From contig NZ_LMQC01000019.1 of the NCBI RefSeq assembly GCF_001424485.1, forward strand, positions 1 through 64,000: DNA of 64,000 nt. Reading direction: 5' to 3'. The notes under the pieces are model-generated. The model did not search any database. It was not told the DNA's origin and saw only the letters and a list, made by a program, of their open reading frames with translations. The stretch is from Modestobacter sp. Leaf380. Lineage in GTDB: Bacteria > Actinomycetota > Actinomycetes > Mycobacteriales > Geodermatophilaceae. Shown here in pieces: positions 55,185 to 63,063 of the stretch. How positions within the stretch are numbered: the first letter of the stretch is position 1; each line of letters opens with the position of its first letter. The position numbers and the translations under genes are program-made.

Positions 55185-57506
55185 TCAGTCCACCAGGTCC
55201 AGGGCGGCGCCGACGATGGCGTCGGTGTCGATGCCGTGGTGCCGGTAGATGCTGGCCAGGTCACCGGACTGCCCGAACCGGGTGACGCCCAGGTGCACCG
55301 CGGGCACCCGGTGGACGCCGGCCAGGAACGCCAGGGTGTGCGGGTGGCCGTCGAGCACGGTGACCATCGGGACGGCGCGGTCGGCGGGGAACACCTGGTC
55401 CAGCACGGCGGTGGCGGCGTCGTCCTGACCGCGGCGGGCCTGCAGCGCACGGAACAGCAGGCCCGGGCTGGTGACGACGACGACGTCGGCCGGGAACCCC
55501 AGCCCGCCGAGCCTGTCGGCGGCGGCCAGGCCCTCGGTGACCATCGCGCCCATCGTCACCACGGTGACGGCGGGGGCGGCGACACGGCGCAGCGCGTAGG
55601 CCCCGGCCACCACCTGGCGACGGCGGCGCTCCCGGGCAGCCGGGTCCTCGGGCACCGCGGCCAGGGTCTGGTCGACCGGCCGGGTGGACAGCCGCAGGTA
55701 GGCCGAGGTGCCGTCGGGGCGGCCCAGCCGGCCCAGCGAGGCCAGCAGGCACCACTCGGTGTCCAGCGCGAACGCCGGCTCGTAGGTGACCACGCCGGGC
55801 TGCTCCAGGCCGATGGACGGCGTGGTGATCGACTGGTGCGCGCCACCCTCGCCGGCCAACGTCACCCCGGACGGCGTCCCCACCAGGATCGACTGCCCGC
55901 CGGCGTAGACGCCGAAGCTCCAGGGCTCCAGGGCCCGGGAGACGAACGGGTCGTACATGACGCCGATCGGCAGCAGCGGCTGCTGCCACCGGTTCCACGT
56001 GGAACCCAGCTCGCCCATCAGCGACACCAGGTTGACCTCGGCGATGCCCAGCTCGATGTGCTGCCCGGACGGGCGCTCCCGCCAGTGCAGGATCGTCTCG
56101 GGGTCGTCGGAGAACCAGTCGTGCCGGTCCTCGGCCGACCAGACGCCGACCTTGTTCACCCAGCCGCCCAGGTTGGTGGACGAGGACACGTCCGGGCTGA
56201 CCGTGACCACCCGGGCGCCGGCCTCGGGGGCGGCCCGGTTGAGGTCCAGCAGGGTGCGGCCCAGCGCAGCCTGGGTGGTCGCCGTCCCCGACGGGGTGCG
56301 GCCCAGGTCGCCCGGCACCGACGGCGCCGGGGCACCCTCGTGGTCGGTGCGCCCCAGCCGGTCAGCCGCGGCGGCGAGCAGCCGGCCGCCGGGGGAGCTG
56401 GGCTCCAGCCGGGCCCACGGGTCGGCCGGGTCCACGCCCACCCGGGCGGCGAGCTCGTGCAGCTGGGCCTCGGTGAGCAGCGCCGAGTGGTTCTGCGGGT
56501 GCCCTTCGGTGGCCAGGCCGTAGCCCTTGAGCGTGTAGGCCAGCACGACGGTGGGGCGGGTGTCGTCGATCTGGGCGAACGCCGTCCGCAGCGCCGTCAG
56601 GTCGTGGCCACCCAGGTTGCGGACCGCGGCCAGCAGGTCGGCGTCGGGGACGTCGGCGATCAGCCGGGCGACGTCGTCGGCACCGTGGCCCTCACCGGGC
56701 AGGTGCTGGCGCAGCTCCTCGGGTGTGCGGCGCAGCATCCGCTGGTACTCGGGGTTGGTCATGGTGTCGATCCGGTCGCGCAGCGCCGGACCGCCGTCCC
56801 GGGTGAAGAGCTCCTCCAGCAGCGCGCCGTACTTCACCGTCAGCACCTGCCAGCCGGCCGCGGCGAACATGCCCTGCAGCCGGGCGGCGCCCATCGTGGG
56901 GACGACGCGGTCCAGCGACTGCCGGTTCAGGTCCACCACCCAGACGACCTCGCCCAGCTCGGCGACCATCGGGTCGACCACGGCCTCCCACACCGCGCCC
57001 TCGTCCAGCTCGGCGTCCCCGACCAGGGACCACTGCCGACCGGCACCGCCGGTGCCGAACTGGGTGTTGACGTACCGGCGGGCGATCGCACCCCAGATCG
57101 GGGCGGTGGCCCCGATGCCGACCGAGCCGGTCGAGTAGTCGGCGGGGACCGGGTCCTTGAGCCGCGAGGGGTAGGACTGCAGACCACCGAACTCGCGCAG
57201 CGTCGTCAGCTTCTCCGCCGGCAGCTGGCCGAGCAGGTACTCCAGGGCGTGCAGCACCGGCGAGGCGTGCGGCTTCACCGACACCCGGTCCTCCGGGCCC
57301 AGGGCCTCCAGCCACAGCGCCGTCATGATCGTGGTGATCGAGGCGCTCGACGCCTGGTGGCCGCCCACCTTGAGCCCCGACGGGTTCGGCCGCACCCGGT
57401 TCGCGTGGTCGACGATCGCACTGGCCAGCCACAGCACGCGCTCCTCGACCTCACGCAGGGCGGCGTCGGGACGGGTGTCGGCAGCGGCGCCGAGGGTGGC
57501 GGTCAT
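55185..57506 (-). CDS. transketolase/PDH E1-like thiamine enzyme
   Basis: 773 residues from ATG 57506. The thiamine-binding part is GGHQASSASITTIMTALWLEAL...SVKPHASPVLHALEYLLG, with SLVGDAELDEGAVWEAV resembling the G-D-G/A TPP motif and VWVVDLNRQSLD following. The C-terminal half has the pyrimidine-binding and transketolase C domains (LGIAEVNLVSLMGELGSTW, EGGAHQSITTPSIGL). The architecture resembles AceE-type pyruvate dehydrogenase E1 but is about 120 residues shorter; the exact reaction is open. No E2/E3 genes are adjacent. It converges on ilvA. Confidence 0.8.
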   Translation of the reverse strand: MTATLGAAADTRPDAALREVEERVLWLASAIVDHANRVRPNPSGLKVGGHQASSASITTIMTALWLEALGPEDRVSVKPHASPVLHALEYLLGQLPAEKLTTLREFGGLQSYPSRLKDPVPADYSTGSVGIGATAPIWGAIARRYVNTQFGTGGAGRQWSLVGDAELDEGAVWEAVVDPMVAELGEVVWVVDLNRQSLDRVVPTMGAARLQGMFAAAGWQVLTVKYGALLEELFTRDGGPALRDRIDTMTNPEYQRMLRRTPEELRQHLPGEGHGADDVARLIADVPDADLLAAVRNLGGHDLTALRTAFAQIDDTRPTVVLAYTLKGYGLATEGHPQNHSALLTEAQLHELAARVGVDPADPWARLEPSSPGGRLLAAAADRLGRTDHEGAPAPSVPGDLGRTPSGTATTQAALGRTLLDLNRAAPEAGARVVTVSPDVSSSTNLGGWVNKVGVWSAEDRHDWFSDDPETILHWRERPSGQHIELGIAEVNLVSLMGELGSTWNRWQQPLLPIGVMYDPFVSRALEPWSFGVYAGGQSILVGTPSGVTLAGEGGAHQSITTPSIGLEQPGVVTYEPAFALDTEWCLLASLGRLGRPDGTSAYLRLSTRPVDQTLAAVPEDPAARERRRRQVVAGAYALRRVAAPAVTVVTMGAMVTEGLAAADRLGGLGFPADVVVVTSPGLLFRALQARRGQDDAATAVLDQVFPADRAVPMVTVLDGHPHTLAFLAGVHRVPAVHLGVTRFGQSGDLASIYRHHGIDTDAIVGAALDLVD

Positions 57507-57584
57507 GGGCCCAGCATCCCAGTGCGACCGGCTCTACGCTGCGCCCAGGTGGCCTGCGCCACACCCCCAGACCCGGAGGGCCCG

Positions 57585-58499
57585 ATGGACTACGCCGAGC
57601 TCCAGACCGCCTTCCTCGGGGAGCCCGCGCCCGGACGCCCCGCCCCCCGGGTGCCCGACACCCCGGCCCGGCGGCTGCGCGACGCCGCCGAGCCGCTGGC
57701 GACCGTCGGCTTCTGGGGCCGCCCCGCCTACGCCGCCCTGGAGGCGCTGGGCCTGGAGTTCCTCACCGGCTACGTCTGGGCGCGGACCGCGCCGATGGGC
57801 GAGCCGACGGCGCCGGTCGTCGTCGCCGCGTTCGGGGTGTTCGAGCCCGGCCTGGTGACGTCGCTGTACGACCAGGCGCGGGCCCTGGCCGGCCGGGACC
57901 ACGTCCTCGCCGCCCGGGAGCGGGGTGCGGTGGAGTCGCTGCGGGAGCTGCTGGCCGACGTCCCCACCCGGGAGGTGGAGACGGCGGTGGCACAGCTGCG
58001 TCGGGCCACCGACCTCGTCGTCGCCGATGTGGCGGGCCGGCCGCTGACCGCGGGCCTGGCCTCGCTGGAGTGGCCGGCGGACCCGCTCGGTGCGCTGTGG
58101 CACGCGACCTCGCTGCTGCGCGAGCACCGCGGCGACGTGCACCAGGCGGCGAACGTGGCCGCGGGGCTCAGCGGCGTCCAGATGAACCTGGTGACCGAGC
58201 ACTGGGTGGGCTGGGAGCCCGGCGCCTACGCCGGCACCCGCGGCTGGTCCCCGGAGGTGATGGCCGCCGCCGGCGCCGACCTGGCCGCCCGCGGCTGGGT
58301 CGCCGACGGCGCGCTCACCCCGCTCGGCCAGACCGAGCGCGACCGGATCGAGGCGCAGACCGACGCCGCGATGGACCGGGTGCTGACCCCCGTCGGGGAG
58401 GACCTGCCCGCGCTCACCGAGCAGCTGGACGCCTGGTCGGCACTGGTGCTCGCCGGCGGTGCCGCACCCCTGGACCCGTACAAGCGCGTCTCGGGCTGA
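57585..58499 (+). CDS. SCO6745 family protein
   Basis: 304 residues from ATG 57585 with CGGAGGG upstream. ATVGFWGRPAYAALEALGLEFLTGYVWAR and WHATSLLREHRGDVHQAANVA are typical of the SCO6745 family, a mainly actinobacterial group of unknown function. The protein is largely helical, and the C-terminal third (LAARGWVADGALTPLGQTERDRIEAQTD) resembles a winged helix. It is divergent from the transketolase-like gene with a 78-base gap, and ends next to the second 94-bp double-palindrome. Confidence 0.82.
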   Translation: MDYAELQTAFLGEPAPGRPAPRVPDTPARRLRDAAEPLATVGFWGRPAYAALEALGLEFLTGYVWARTAPMGEPTAPVVVAAFGVFEPGLVTSLYDQARALAGRDHVLAARERGAVESLRELLADVPTREVETAVAQLRRATDLVVADVAGRPLTAGLASLEWPADPLGALWHATSLLREHRGDVHQAANVAAGLSGVQMNLVTEHWVGWEPGAYAGTRGWSPEVMAAAGADLAARGWVADGALTPLGQTERDRIEAQTDAAMDRVLTPVGEDLPALTEQLDAWSALVLAGGAAPLDPYKRVSG

Positions 58500-58512
58500 C
58501 CCCGCGGGCGGC

Positions 58513-58606
58513 GAGCGTTGATCAGGGTCCCTGATCAGAGTCCGTCCACCCTCACGACACGTCCCGAGGGAGGACGGACTCCGGTGAACGCCCCTGATCC
58601 ACGCTC
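58513..58606. repeat. 94-bp double-palindrome repeat, copy 2
   Basis: Same length and layout as 11675-11768. The first 35 bases differ at one position and the last 39 are identical; only the 20-base central loop differs. One change in the inner left arm leaves an A-A mismatch, and the outer arm has one G-to-T change. TGATCAGGGTCCCTGATCA (58519-58537) is a separate hairpin. It lies between convergent genes, like copy 1. Confidence 0.8.
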
Positions 58607-58622
58607 GCCCCCCGCCGGAGAC

Positions 58623-58662
58623 GACGAACGCCCCGGGGCGGCGGGCACCCGGGGCGTTCGTC
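58623..58662. terminator. terminator hairpin of the zinc dehydrogenase gene
   Basis: GACGAACGCCCCGGG (58623-58637) and CCCGGGGCGTTCGTC (58648-58662) pair perfectly over 15 bp, 10 bases beyond the minus-strand stop codon. Confidence 0.8.
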
Positions 58663-58671
58663 CGTACTGCG

Positions 58672-59730
58672 TCAGGGCTCGACGGTCACCTTGATGGCGG
58701 TGCCGGCCTTGACGATGTCGAAGGCCTCCATCGCGCGCTCCAGCGGGAGGCGCGCGGTGATCAGGTCCTTGACCGGGACCTGACCGGTGGAGATGTACTC
58801 CAGGGCGCGCTTGTTGTGCTCGGGGGCCGAGCCGTTGGCGCCGTGGATGTGCAGCTGGCGGTAGTGCACGACGTTGGAGTCGCAGGTGATCGTCGGGTTG
58901 GTCTTGGGCAGACCGCCGAAGAAGGAGATCCGGCCGTTGCGGGCGGCCATCGCGATGGCCTGCTCCTGGGTGACGTTGGCCGCGGTCGCGGTGATGACGA
59001 CGTCGGCACCGCGGCCGCCGGTCAGCTCCATGACCCGCTCGACGACGTCGACCTCGGCGCCGTTGATCGTCTCGTCGGGCTGGACGGCGTCGGCCGACAT
59101 CTGCAGCCGCTCGGCGTTGACGTCGACCAGGAACACCTTGCCGACCTTGTGCACGCCGCGGGCGATGCGGATGTGCATGCAGCCGATGGGGCCGGCGCCG
59201 AAGACGACGAGGGTGTCGCCCTCCTCGATGCCCAGCAGCTCCTGGGCGTTGATGGCGCAGGCGAAGGGCTCGGCGGCGGAGGCCTCGTCGTAGCCGACGT
59301 TGTCCGGGATCCGGTTGAGGCCGTCGACCTTGAGGACCTGCTGCGGGACGATCATGAACTCGGCGAAGCCACCGTCGTACTGGTAGCCCACCGAGGTCTG
59401 GTTCTGGCAGACGGCCATCCAGCCCTTGCGGCACTCGTGGCACTCCCCGCAGGGCACCGCGGCGATGACCTGGACGCGGTCACCGGGGGCCCAGCTGCTG
59501 CCGTGCGTGCTGTTGACGTCGGCGCCGACCTCGACGACCTCGCCGGCGATCTCGTGGCCGATCGTCCGCGGCGGGGTCAGGTTCTGGTGCCCGTTGTGGA
59601 AGATCTTGACGTCGGTGCCGCAGGTGGAGCAGTTCTTCACCGCGATCTTGACCTCACCGGGCCCGCACTCGGGCTCCGGCACGTCCTCGAGGCGGACGTC
59701 TTCGGGGGCGTAGAACCGCAGGGCCTTCAT
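58672..59730 (-). CDS. zinc-dependent medium-chain dehydrogenase, sorbitol DH-like
   Basis: 352 residues from ATG 59730, with GGAGG upstream. Catalytic zinc ligands are Cys37 (STCGTDVK) and the His in IGHEIAG; the four-Cys structural zinc lobe is CGECHECRKGWMAVC; the cofactor loop is VVFGAGPIGC. It oxidises a secondary alcohol of a sugar alcohol or its phosphate with NAD(P). Divergence from a mannitol-type PTS gene suggests mannitol/sorbitol/galactitol phosphate as substrate, making it the second step of polyol use. Confidence 0.92.
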   Translation of the reverse strand: MKALRFYAPEDVRLEDVPEPECGPGEVKIAVKNCSTCGTDVKIFHNGHQNLTPPRTIGHEIAGEVVEVGADVNSTHGSSWAPGDRVQVIAAVPCGECHECRKGWMAVCQNQTSVGYQYDGGFAEFMIVPQQVLKVDGLNRIPDNVGYDEASAAEPFACAINAQELLGIEEGDTLVVFGAGPIGCMHIRIARGVHKVGKVFLVDVNAERLQMSADAVQPDETINGAEVDVVERVMELTGGRGADVVITATAANVTQEQAIAMAARNGRISFFGGLPKTNPTITCDSNVVHYRQLHIHGANGSAPEHNKRALEYISTGQVPVKDLITARLPLERAMEAFDIVKAGTAIKVTVEP

Positions 59731-60041
59731 GGGTGTCCTCCACAGGGGTGGGTCGAGAGCCGGTCGCCGCTCCACGCATCGCTCGTCGAGCATGTGTCGG
59801 CGATCACTGTAGTGGCGCGTTCCCGAGCCACTTCTCCGGAACCGCAACAGAGCCTATTTCCGACTACGTTTGCTTCGATCCGGAACGGCTTGACTCTAGG
59901 CCCTTGACCGCAGCCGTGCGCCCGTATACAAACGCATACGCAGATCCGTGACTGTGGTCACAGGACTGCACCACACTCAAGACCCGGGCCCGGGACACCG
60001 CCGATCGAGGCGCCCGCGGCCCCCACGGAGGAAGGCTCACC
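59731..60041. promoter_or_regulatory. divergent polyol-module control region
   Basis: This 311-bp gene-free region is AT-richer than its flanks. It contains TTGACC (59904) and TATACA (59925), a possible promoter for the PTS gene, the inverted repeat CGTAT-N8-ATACG (59923-59940), an inverted CGTTTG/CAAACG pair (59867 and 59929), and the CRP-like CGTGACTGTGGTCACA (59947-59962). No gene is seen. A polyol-responsive regulator encoded elsewhere probably acts here. Confidence 0.55.
59947..59962. promoter_or_regulatory. CRP/GlxR-like site upstream of the PTS gene
   Basis: CGTGACTGTGGTCACA matches the GTGA-N6-TCAC core of CRP-family operators with one change in the outer T. It is 80 bases upstream of the PTS start and downstream of the best -10 candidate, so repression is more likely than activation. 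A second GTGA-N6-TCAC site lies at 62968 upstream of the alcohol dehydrogenase. Confidence 0.5.
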
Positions 60042-62030
60042 ATGGCCAGCACCACAGAGGCAGCGCCCCGAGGAGGAGCCCGGCTGCACGTGCAGCGGTT
60101 CGGCACCTTCTTGTCGAACATGGTGCTGCCCAACATCGGGGCGTTCATCGCCTGGGGCCTGATCACCGCGCTCTTCATCGAGACCGGCTGGATCACCCTC
60201 ATCGGCGACGCCCTGGGCCACCAGGGCGGCTACGGCTTCGTCGAGAAGCTCGGCGCCTGGGGCTCCGGCGCCGACGGCACCGGCATCGTCGGCCCGATGA
60301 TCACTTACCTGTTGCCGCTGCTCATCGGCTACACGGGTGGCCGGATGATGTACAACGACAACCTCCGCGGCGGCGTCGTCGGTGCCATCGCGACCATGGG
60401 CGCCATCACCGGCGCCAGCGTCCCGATGTTCCTGGGCGCCATGGTCATGGGCCCGCTCGGCGGCTGGTCGATGAAGAAGCTCGACGGCCTGTGGGCGCAC
60501 AAGATCCGCCCCGGCTTCGAGATGCTGGTCAACAACTTCTCCGCCGGCATCTGGGGCGGCTTCCTCGCCGTCGTGGGCTTCGTGATCGCCGGCCCGTTCG
60601 TGCAGGCCTTCTCCAACCTGGCGTCCAACGTCGTGGACACCCTGGTCAGCAACAACCTGCTGCCGCTGACCTCGATCTTCATCGAGCCCGCGAAGATCCT
60701 GTTCCTCAACAACGCCATCAACCAGGGCATCCTGACCCCGCTGGGCACCAACGAGGCCGCCAGCGCCGGCCAGTCGATCCTCTTCCTGCTCGAGGCCAAC
60801 CCCGGACCGGGCCTGGGCCTGCTGCTGGCCTTCGCGCTCTTCGGCCGCGGCGCCGCCAAGTCCTCGGCCCCCGGCGCGATCCTCATCCAGTTCGTCGGCG
60901 GCATCCACGAGATCTACTTCCCCTACGTGCTGGCCAAGCCGAAGCTGGTCGCGGCCGTGATCCTCGGCGGCATGGCCGGCGTCGCCACCAACGTCGCCTT
61001 CGGCTCGGGCCTGCGGTCCCCCGCCTCGCCCGGCTCGATCATCGCCGTCTGGGCCGCCTCGCCCCCGAGCAGCCTGCTCGGCGTCACCGCCTCGGTGATC
61101 GTCGCCGCCGGCGTCTCGTTCGTCGTCGCCGCGTTCCTGCTCAAGATCGACAAGACCCCGGACGACGGTGACCTGTCCGCCGCCACCGCACAGATGGAGG
61201 CCGCGAAGGGCAAGAAGTCCTCGGTCGCCGGCATGCTCGGCGGCTCGTCCACCGGGACCACCGGGCCGATCCACTCGATCGTCTTCGCCTGCGACGCCGG
61301 CATGGGTTCCTCGGCCATGGGCGCCTCGGTGCTGCGCAAGAAGGTGCACGGCGCCGGGTTCGGCGACGTCACCGTCGTCAACAAGGCCATCAGCAACCTG
61401 ACCGACGACGCCGACCTCGTCGTCACCCACCAGGACCTCACCGCCCGCGCCCAGCCGAAGACCCCCTCCGCCGCGCACGTCTCGGTGGAGAACTTCATGG
61501 CCAGCCCGCGGTACGACGAGATCGTCGACCTGCTCCGCCAGCGCAACGGCGGTGGCAGCGCCCAGACCGCGGCCGCCACCACCAGCGGCGGCGTGGACAG
61601 CTCCCTGCTGTCCCGCGAGTCGATCGTGCTGGACGCCGCCGGCGACAAGGCCGCCGCGATCAGCCAGGCCGGTGAGCTGCTCGTCGCCGCCGGCGCCGTG
61701 GACGCCTCCTACGTGCGGGCCATGCACGAGCGGGAGACCTCGGTGTCGACCTACATGGGCAACCTGCTGGCCATCCCGCACGGCACCAACGAGGCCAAGC
61801 CCTCCATCAGGCGGTCGGCGATCTCCTTCGTCCGTTTCCCGCAGGGCGTGGACTGGAACGGCAAGCAGGTCAAGTTCGTCATCGGCATCGCCGGCGCCGG
61901 CGACGACCACCTGAAGCTGCTCGGCCGGATCGGTGAGGTCTTCACCGACGACGCCCAGGTCGCCCGCCTCGAGGCCGCCCGCACCCCGGACGACGTGCTC
62001 GCCGTCCTCGGGAGCATGCAGCCGGCGTAG
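60042..62030 (+). CDS. mtlA: mannitol-type PTS transporter, fused IICBA
   Basis: 662 residues from ATG 60042 with GGAGGAAGG upstream. Domains in order: IIC membrane channel (about 1-380, GTFLSNMVLPNIGAFIAWGL, FVGGIHEIYFPYVLAKPKL), IIB with phospho-Cys417 in FACDAGMGSSAMG, and IIA with phospho-His580 in AIPHGTNEAK. The GGIHEIYFPY and IIB motifs are those of the mannitol family. It imports and phosphorylates mannitol or a related polyol, taking phosphate from HPr. The fused layout equals Escherichia coli MtlA (637 residues). EI and HPr genes are not in this window. Confidence 0.95.
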   Translation: MASTTEAAPRGGARLHVQRFGTFLSNMVLPNIGAFIAWGLITALFIETGWITLIGDALGHQGGYGFVEKLGAWGSGADGTGIVGPMITYLLPLLIGYTGGRMMYNDNLRGGVVGAIATMGAITGASVPMFLGAMVMGPLGGWSMKKLDGLWAHKIRPGFEMLVNNFSAGIWGGFLAVVGFVIAGPFVQAFSNLASNVVDTLVSNNLLPLTSIFIEPAKILFLNNAINQGILTPLGTNEAASAGQSILFLLEANPGPGLGLLLAFALFGRGAAKSSAPGAILIQFVGGIHEIYFPYVLAKPKLVAAVILGGMAGVATNVAFGSGLRSPASPGSIIAVWAASPPSSLLGVTASVIVAAGVSFVVAAFLLKIDKTPDDGDLSAATAQMEAAKGKKSSVAGMLGGSSTGTTGPIHSIVFACDAGMGSSAMGASVLRKKVHGAGFGDVTVVNKAISNLTDDADLVVTHQDLTARAQPKTPSAAHVSVENFMASPRYDEIVDLLRQRNGGGSAQTAAATTSGGVDSSLLSRESIVLDAAGDKAAAISQAGELLVAAGAVDASYVRAMHERETSVSTYMGNLLAIPHGTNEAKPSIRRSAISFVRFPQGVDWNGKQVKFVIGIAGAGDDHLKLLGRIGEVFTDDAQVARLEAARTPDDVLAVLGSMQPA

Positions 62031-62044
62031 TCGGCACCGCACGC

Positions 62045-62078
62045 GAACGGCCCCGGTCCCTGCGGACCGGGGCCGTTC
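62045..62078. terminator. terminator hairpin of the PTS gene
   Basis: GAACGGCCCCGGTCC (62045-62059) and GGACCGGGGCCGTTC (62064-62078) pair perfectly over 15 bp with the 4-base loop CTGC, 14 bases after the stop codon. Confidence 0.85.
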
Positions 62079-62104
62079 TGCGTCCCCACCCCCGCGACGC
62101 CCCG

Positions 62105-62161
62105 GCATGGGATCCCCCGCATACAGCTGGAGCCGCCACCGGTATGCGAGGGATCCCATGC
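62105..62161. repeat. 20-bp inverted repeat after the PTS terminator
   Basis: GCATGGGATCCCCCGCATAC (62105-62124) and GTATGCGAGGGATCCCATGC (62142-62161) are complementary at 19 of 20 positions with a 17-base loop. Coming right after an already strong terminator, it is more likely an operator-like or REP-type element. It ends 23 bases before the SDR start. Confidence 0.65.
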
Positions 62162-62184
62162 TGAGGCCGCGGGAGCATGGGGGC

Positions 62185-62925
62185 ATGACCCGACCCCTCA
62201 CCGTCGTCACCGGCGGCAGCCGCGGCATCGGCGCCGCCACCGTCGCCGCGCTCGCCCGGGCCGGACACGACGTGGTCGTCGGCTACCGGGCCGACGGGGA
62301 CGCCGCCGCCCGGGTGGTCGCCGACGCCGAGGCGGCCGGGGCGCGGGCCGTGGCGGTGCGGGCCGACGTCACCGACCCCGACGACGTCGACCGGCTCTTC
62401 GACACCCCATTGGGCACGGTCACCGGCCTGGTCGCGAACGCGGGCCTCACCGCGCACCTGGGCGACCTCGCCGACACCCCCGTCGACGTCGTCCGCACCG
62501 TGCTGGACACCAACCTGCTGAGCGCGGTGCTGTGCTGCCGCCGAGCCGCCCAGCTGCTGTCAACCGACCGCGGCGGACCCGGCGGCGCCATCGTCTGCAT
62601 CTCCTCCTCGGCGGCGACCCTGGGCTCCCCGCACGAGTACGTGCACTACGCCGCGGCCAAGGCCGGCGTCGATGCACTCGTCGTCGGGCTGGCCAAGGAG
62701 CTGGCCACGGCCGGCGTGCGGGTCAACGGCGTCGCCCCCGGCCTGGTGCTCACCGACATCCACGCCGGCGCCGGGGACGCCGACCGCCCCGCCCGGGTCG
62801 TCGCCCGGATACCGATGGGCCGGGCCGGGGAACCGGCCGAGATCGCCCCCGCCGTGGTCTGGCTGATGGGCCCCGACGCCGGCTACACGACCGGCACGGT
62901 GGTCCGGGTGGCGGGCGGTCTCTGA
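62185..62925 (+). CDS. short-chain dehydrogenase/reductase (FabG-like)
   Basis: 246 residues from ATG 62185. VVTGGSRGIGAATVAAL is the NADP loop, VANAG follows, SISS-like VCISSSAATLGS supplies the Ser, and YAAAKAG holds the catalytic Tyr and Lys. The length and the terminal GAGDADRPARVVARIPMGRAGEPAEIAPAVVWLM region match FabG-type reductases. Placed after the polyol module, it may oxidise a sugar or sugar acid, or be unrelated. Confidence 0.9.
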   Translation: MTRPLTVVTGGSRGIGAATVAALARAGHDVVVGYRADGDAAARVVADAEAAGARAVAVRADVTDPDDVDRLFDTPLGTVTGLVANAGLTAHLGDLADTPVDVVRTVLDTNLLSAVLCCRRAAQLLSTDRGGPGGAIVCISSSAATLGSPHEYVHYAAAKAGVDALVVGLAKELATAGVRVNGVAPGLVLTDIHAGAGDADRPARVVARIPMGRAGEPAEIAPAVVWLMGPDAGYTTGTVVRVAGGL

Positions 62926-62966
62926 CCCTCCTGCGTTGCTCGACGTTGCAGTCCCGGAGATGCCCA

Positions 62967-62982
62967 GGTGACCGGGGTCACC
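62967..62982. promoter_or_regulatory. palindromic CRP/GlxR-like site upstream of the alcohol dehydrogenase
   Basis: GGTGACCGGGGTCACC is a perfect 16-bp palindrome containing GTGA-N6-TCAC, about 82 bases upstream of the start codon. It resembles a CRP-family operator with a GC-rich centre. Confidence 0.45.
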
Positions 62983-63018
62983 ACGACTCAACGGATGCGT
63001 TTATGGTCACACCTGCAC

Positions 63019-63035
63019 GTGGCACCAGGTGCCAC
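63019..63035. promoter_or_regulatory. 17-bp hairpin in the alcohol dehydrogenase leader
   Basis: GTGGCACCAGGTGCCAC is a perfect odd palindrome 28 bases upstream of ATG 63064. It may be an operator overlapping the transcription start or a leader hairpin that limits ribosome access. Confidence 0.4.
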
Positions 63036-63063
63036 CCAGTTCGAGCGAAGCACAGGAGCAACG

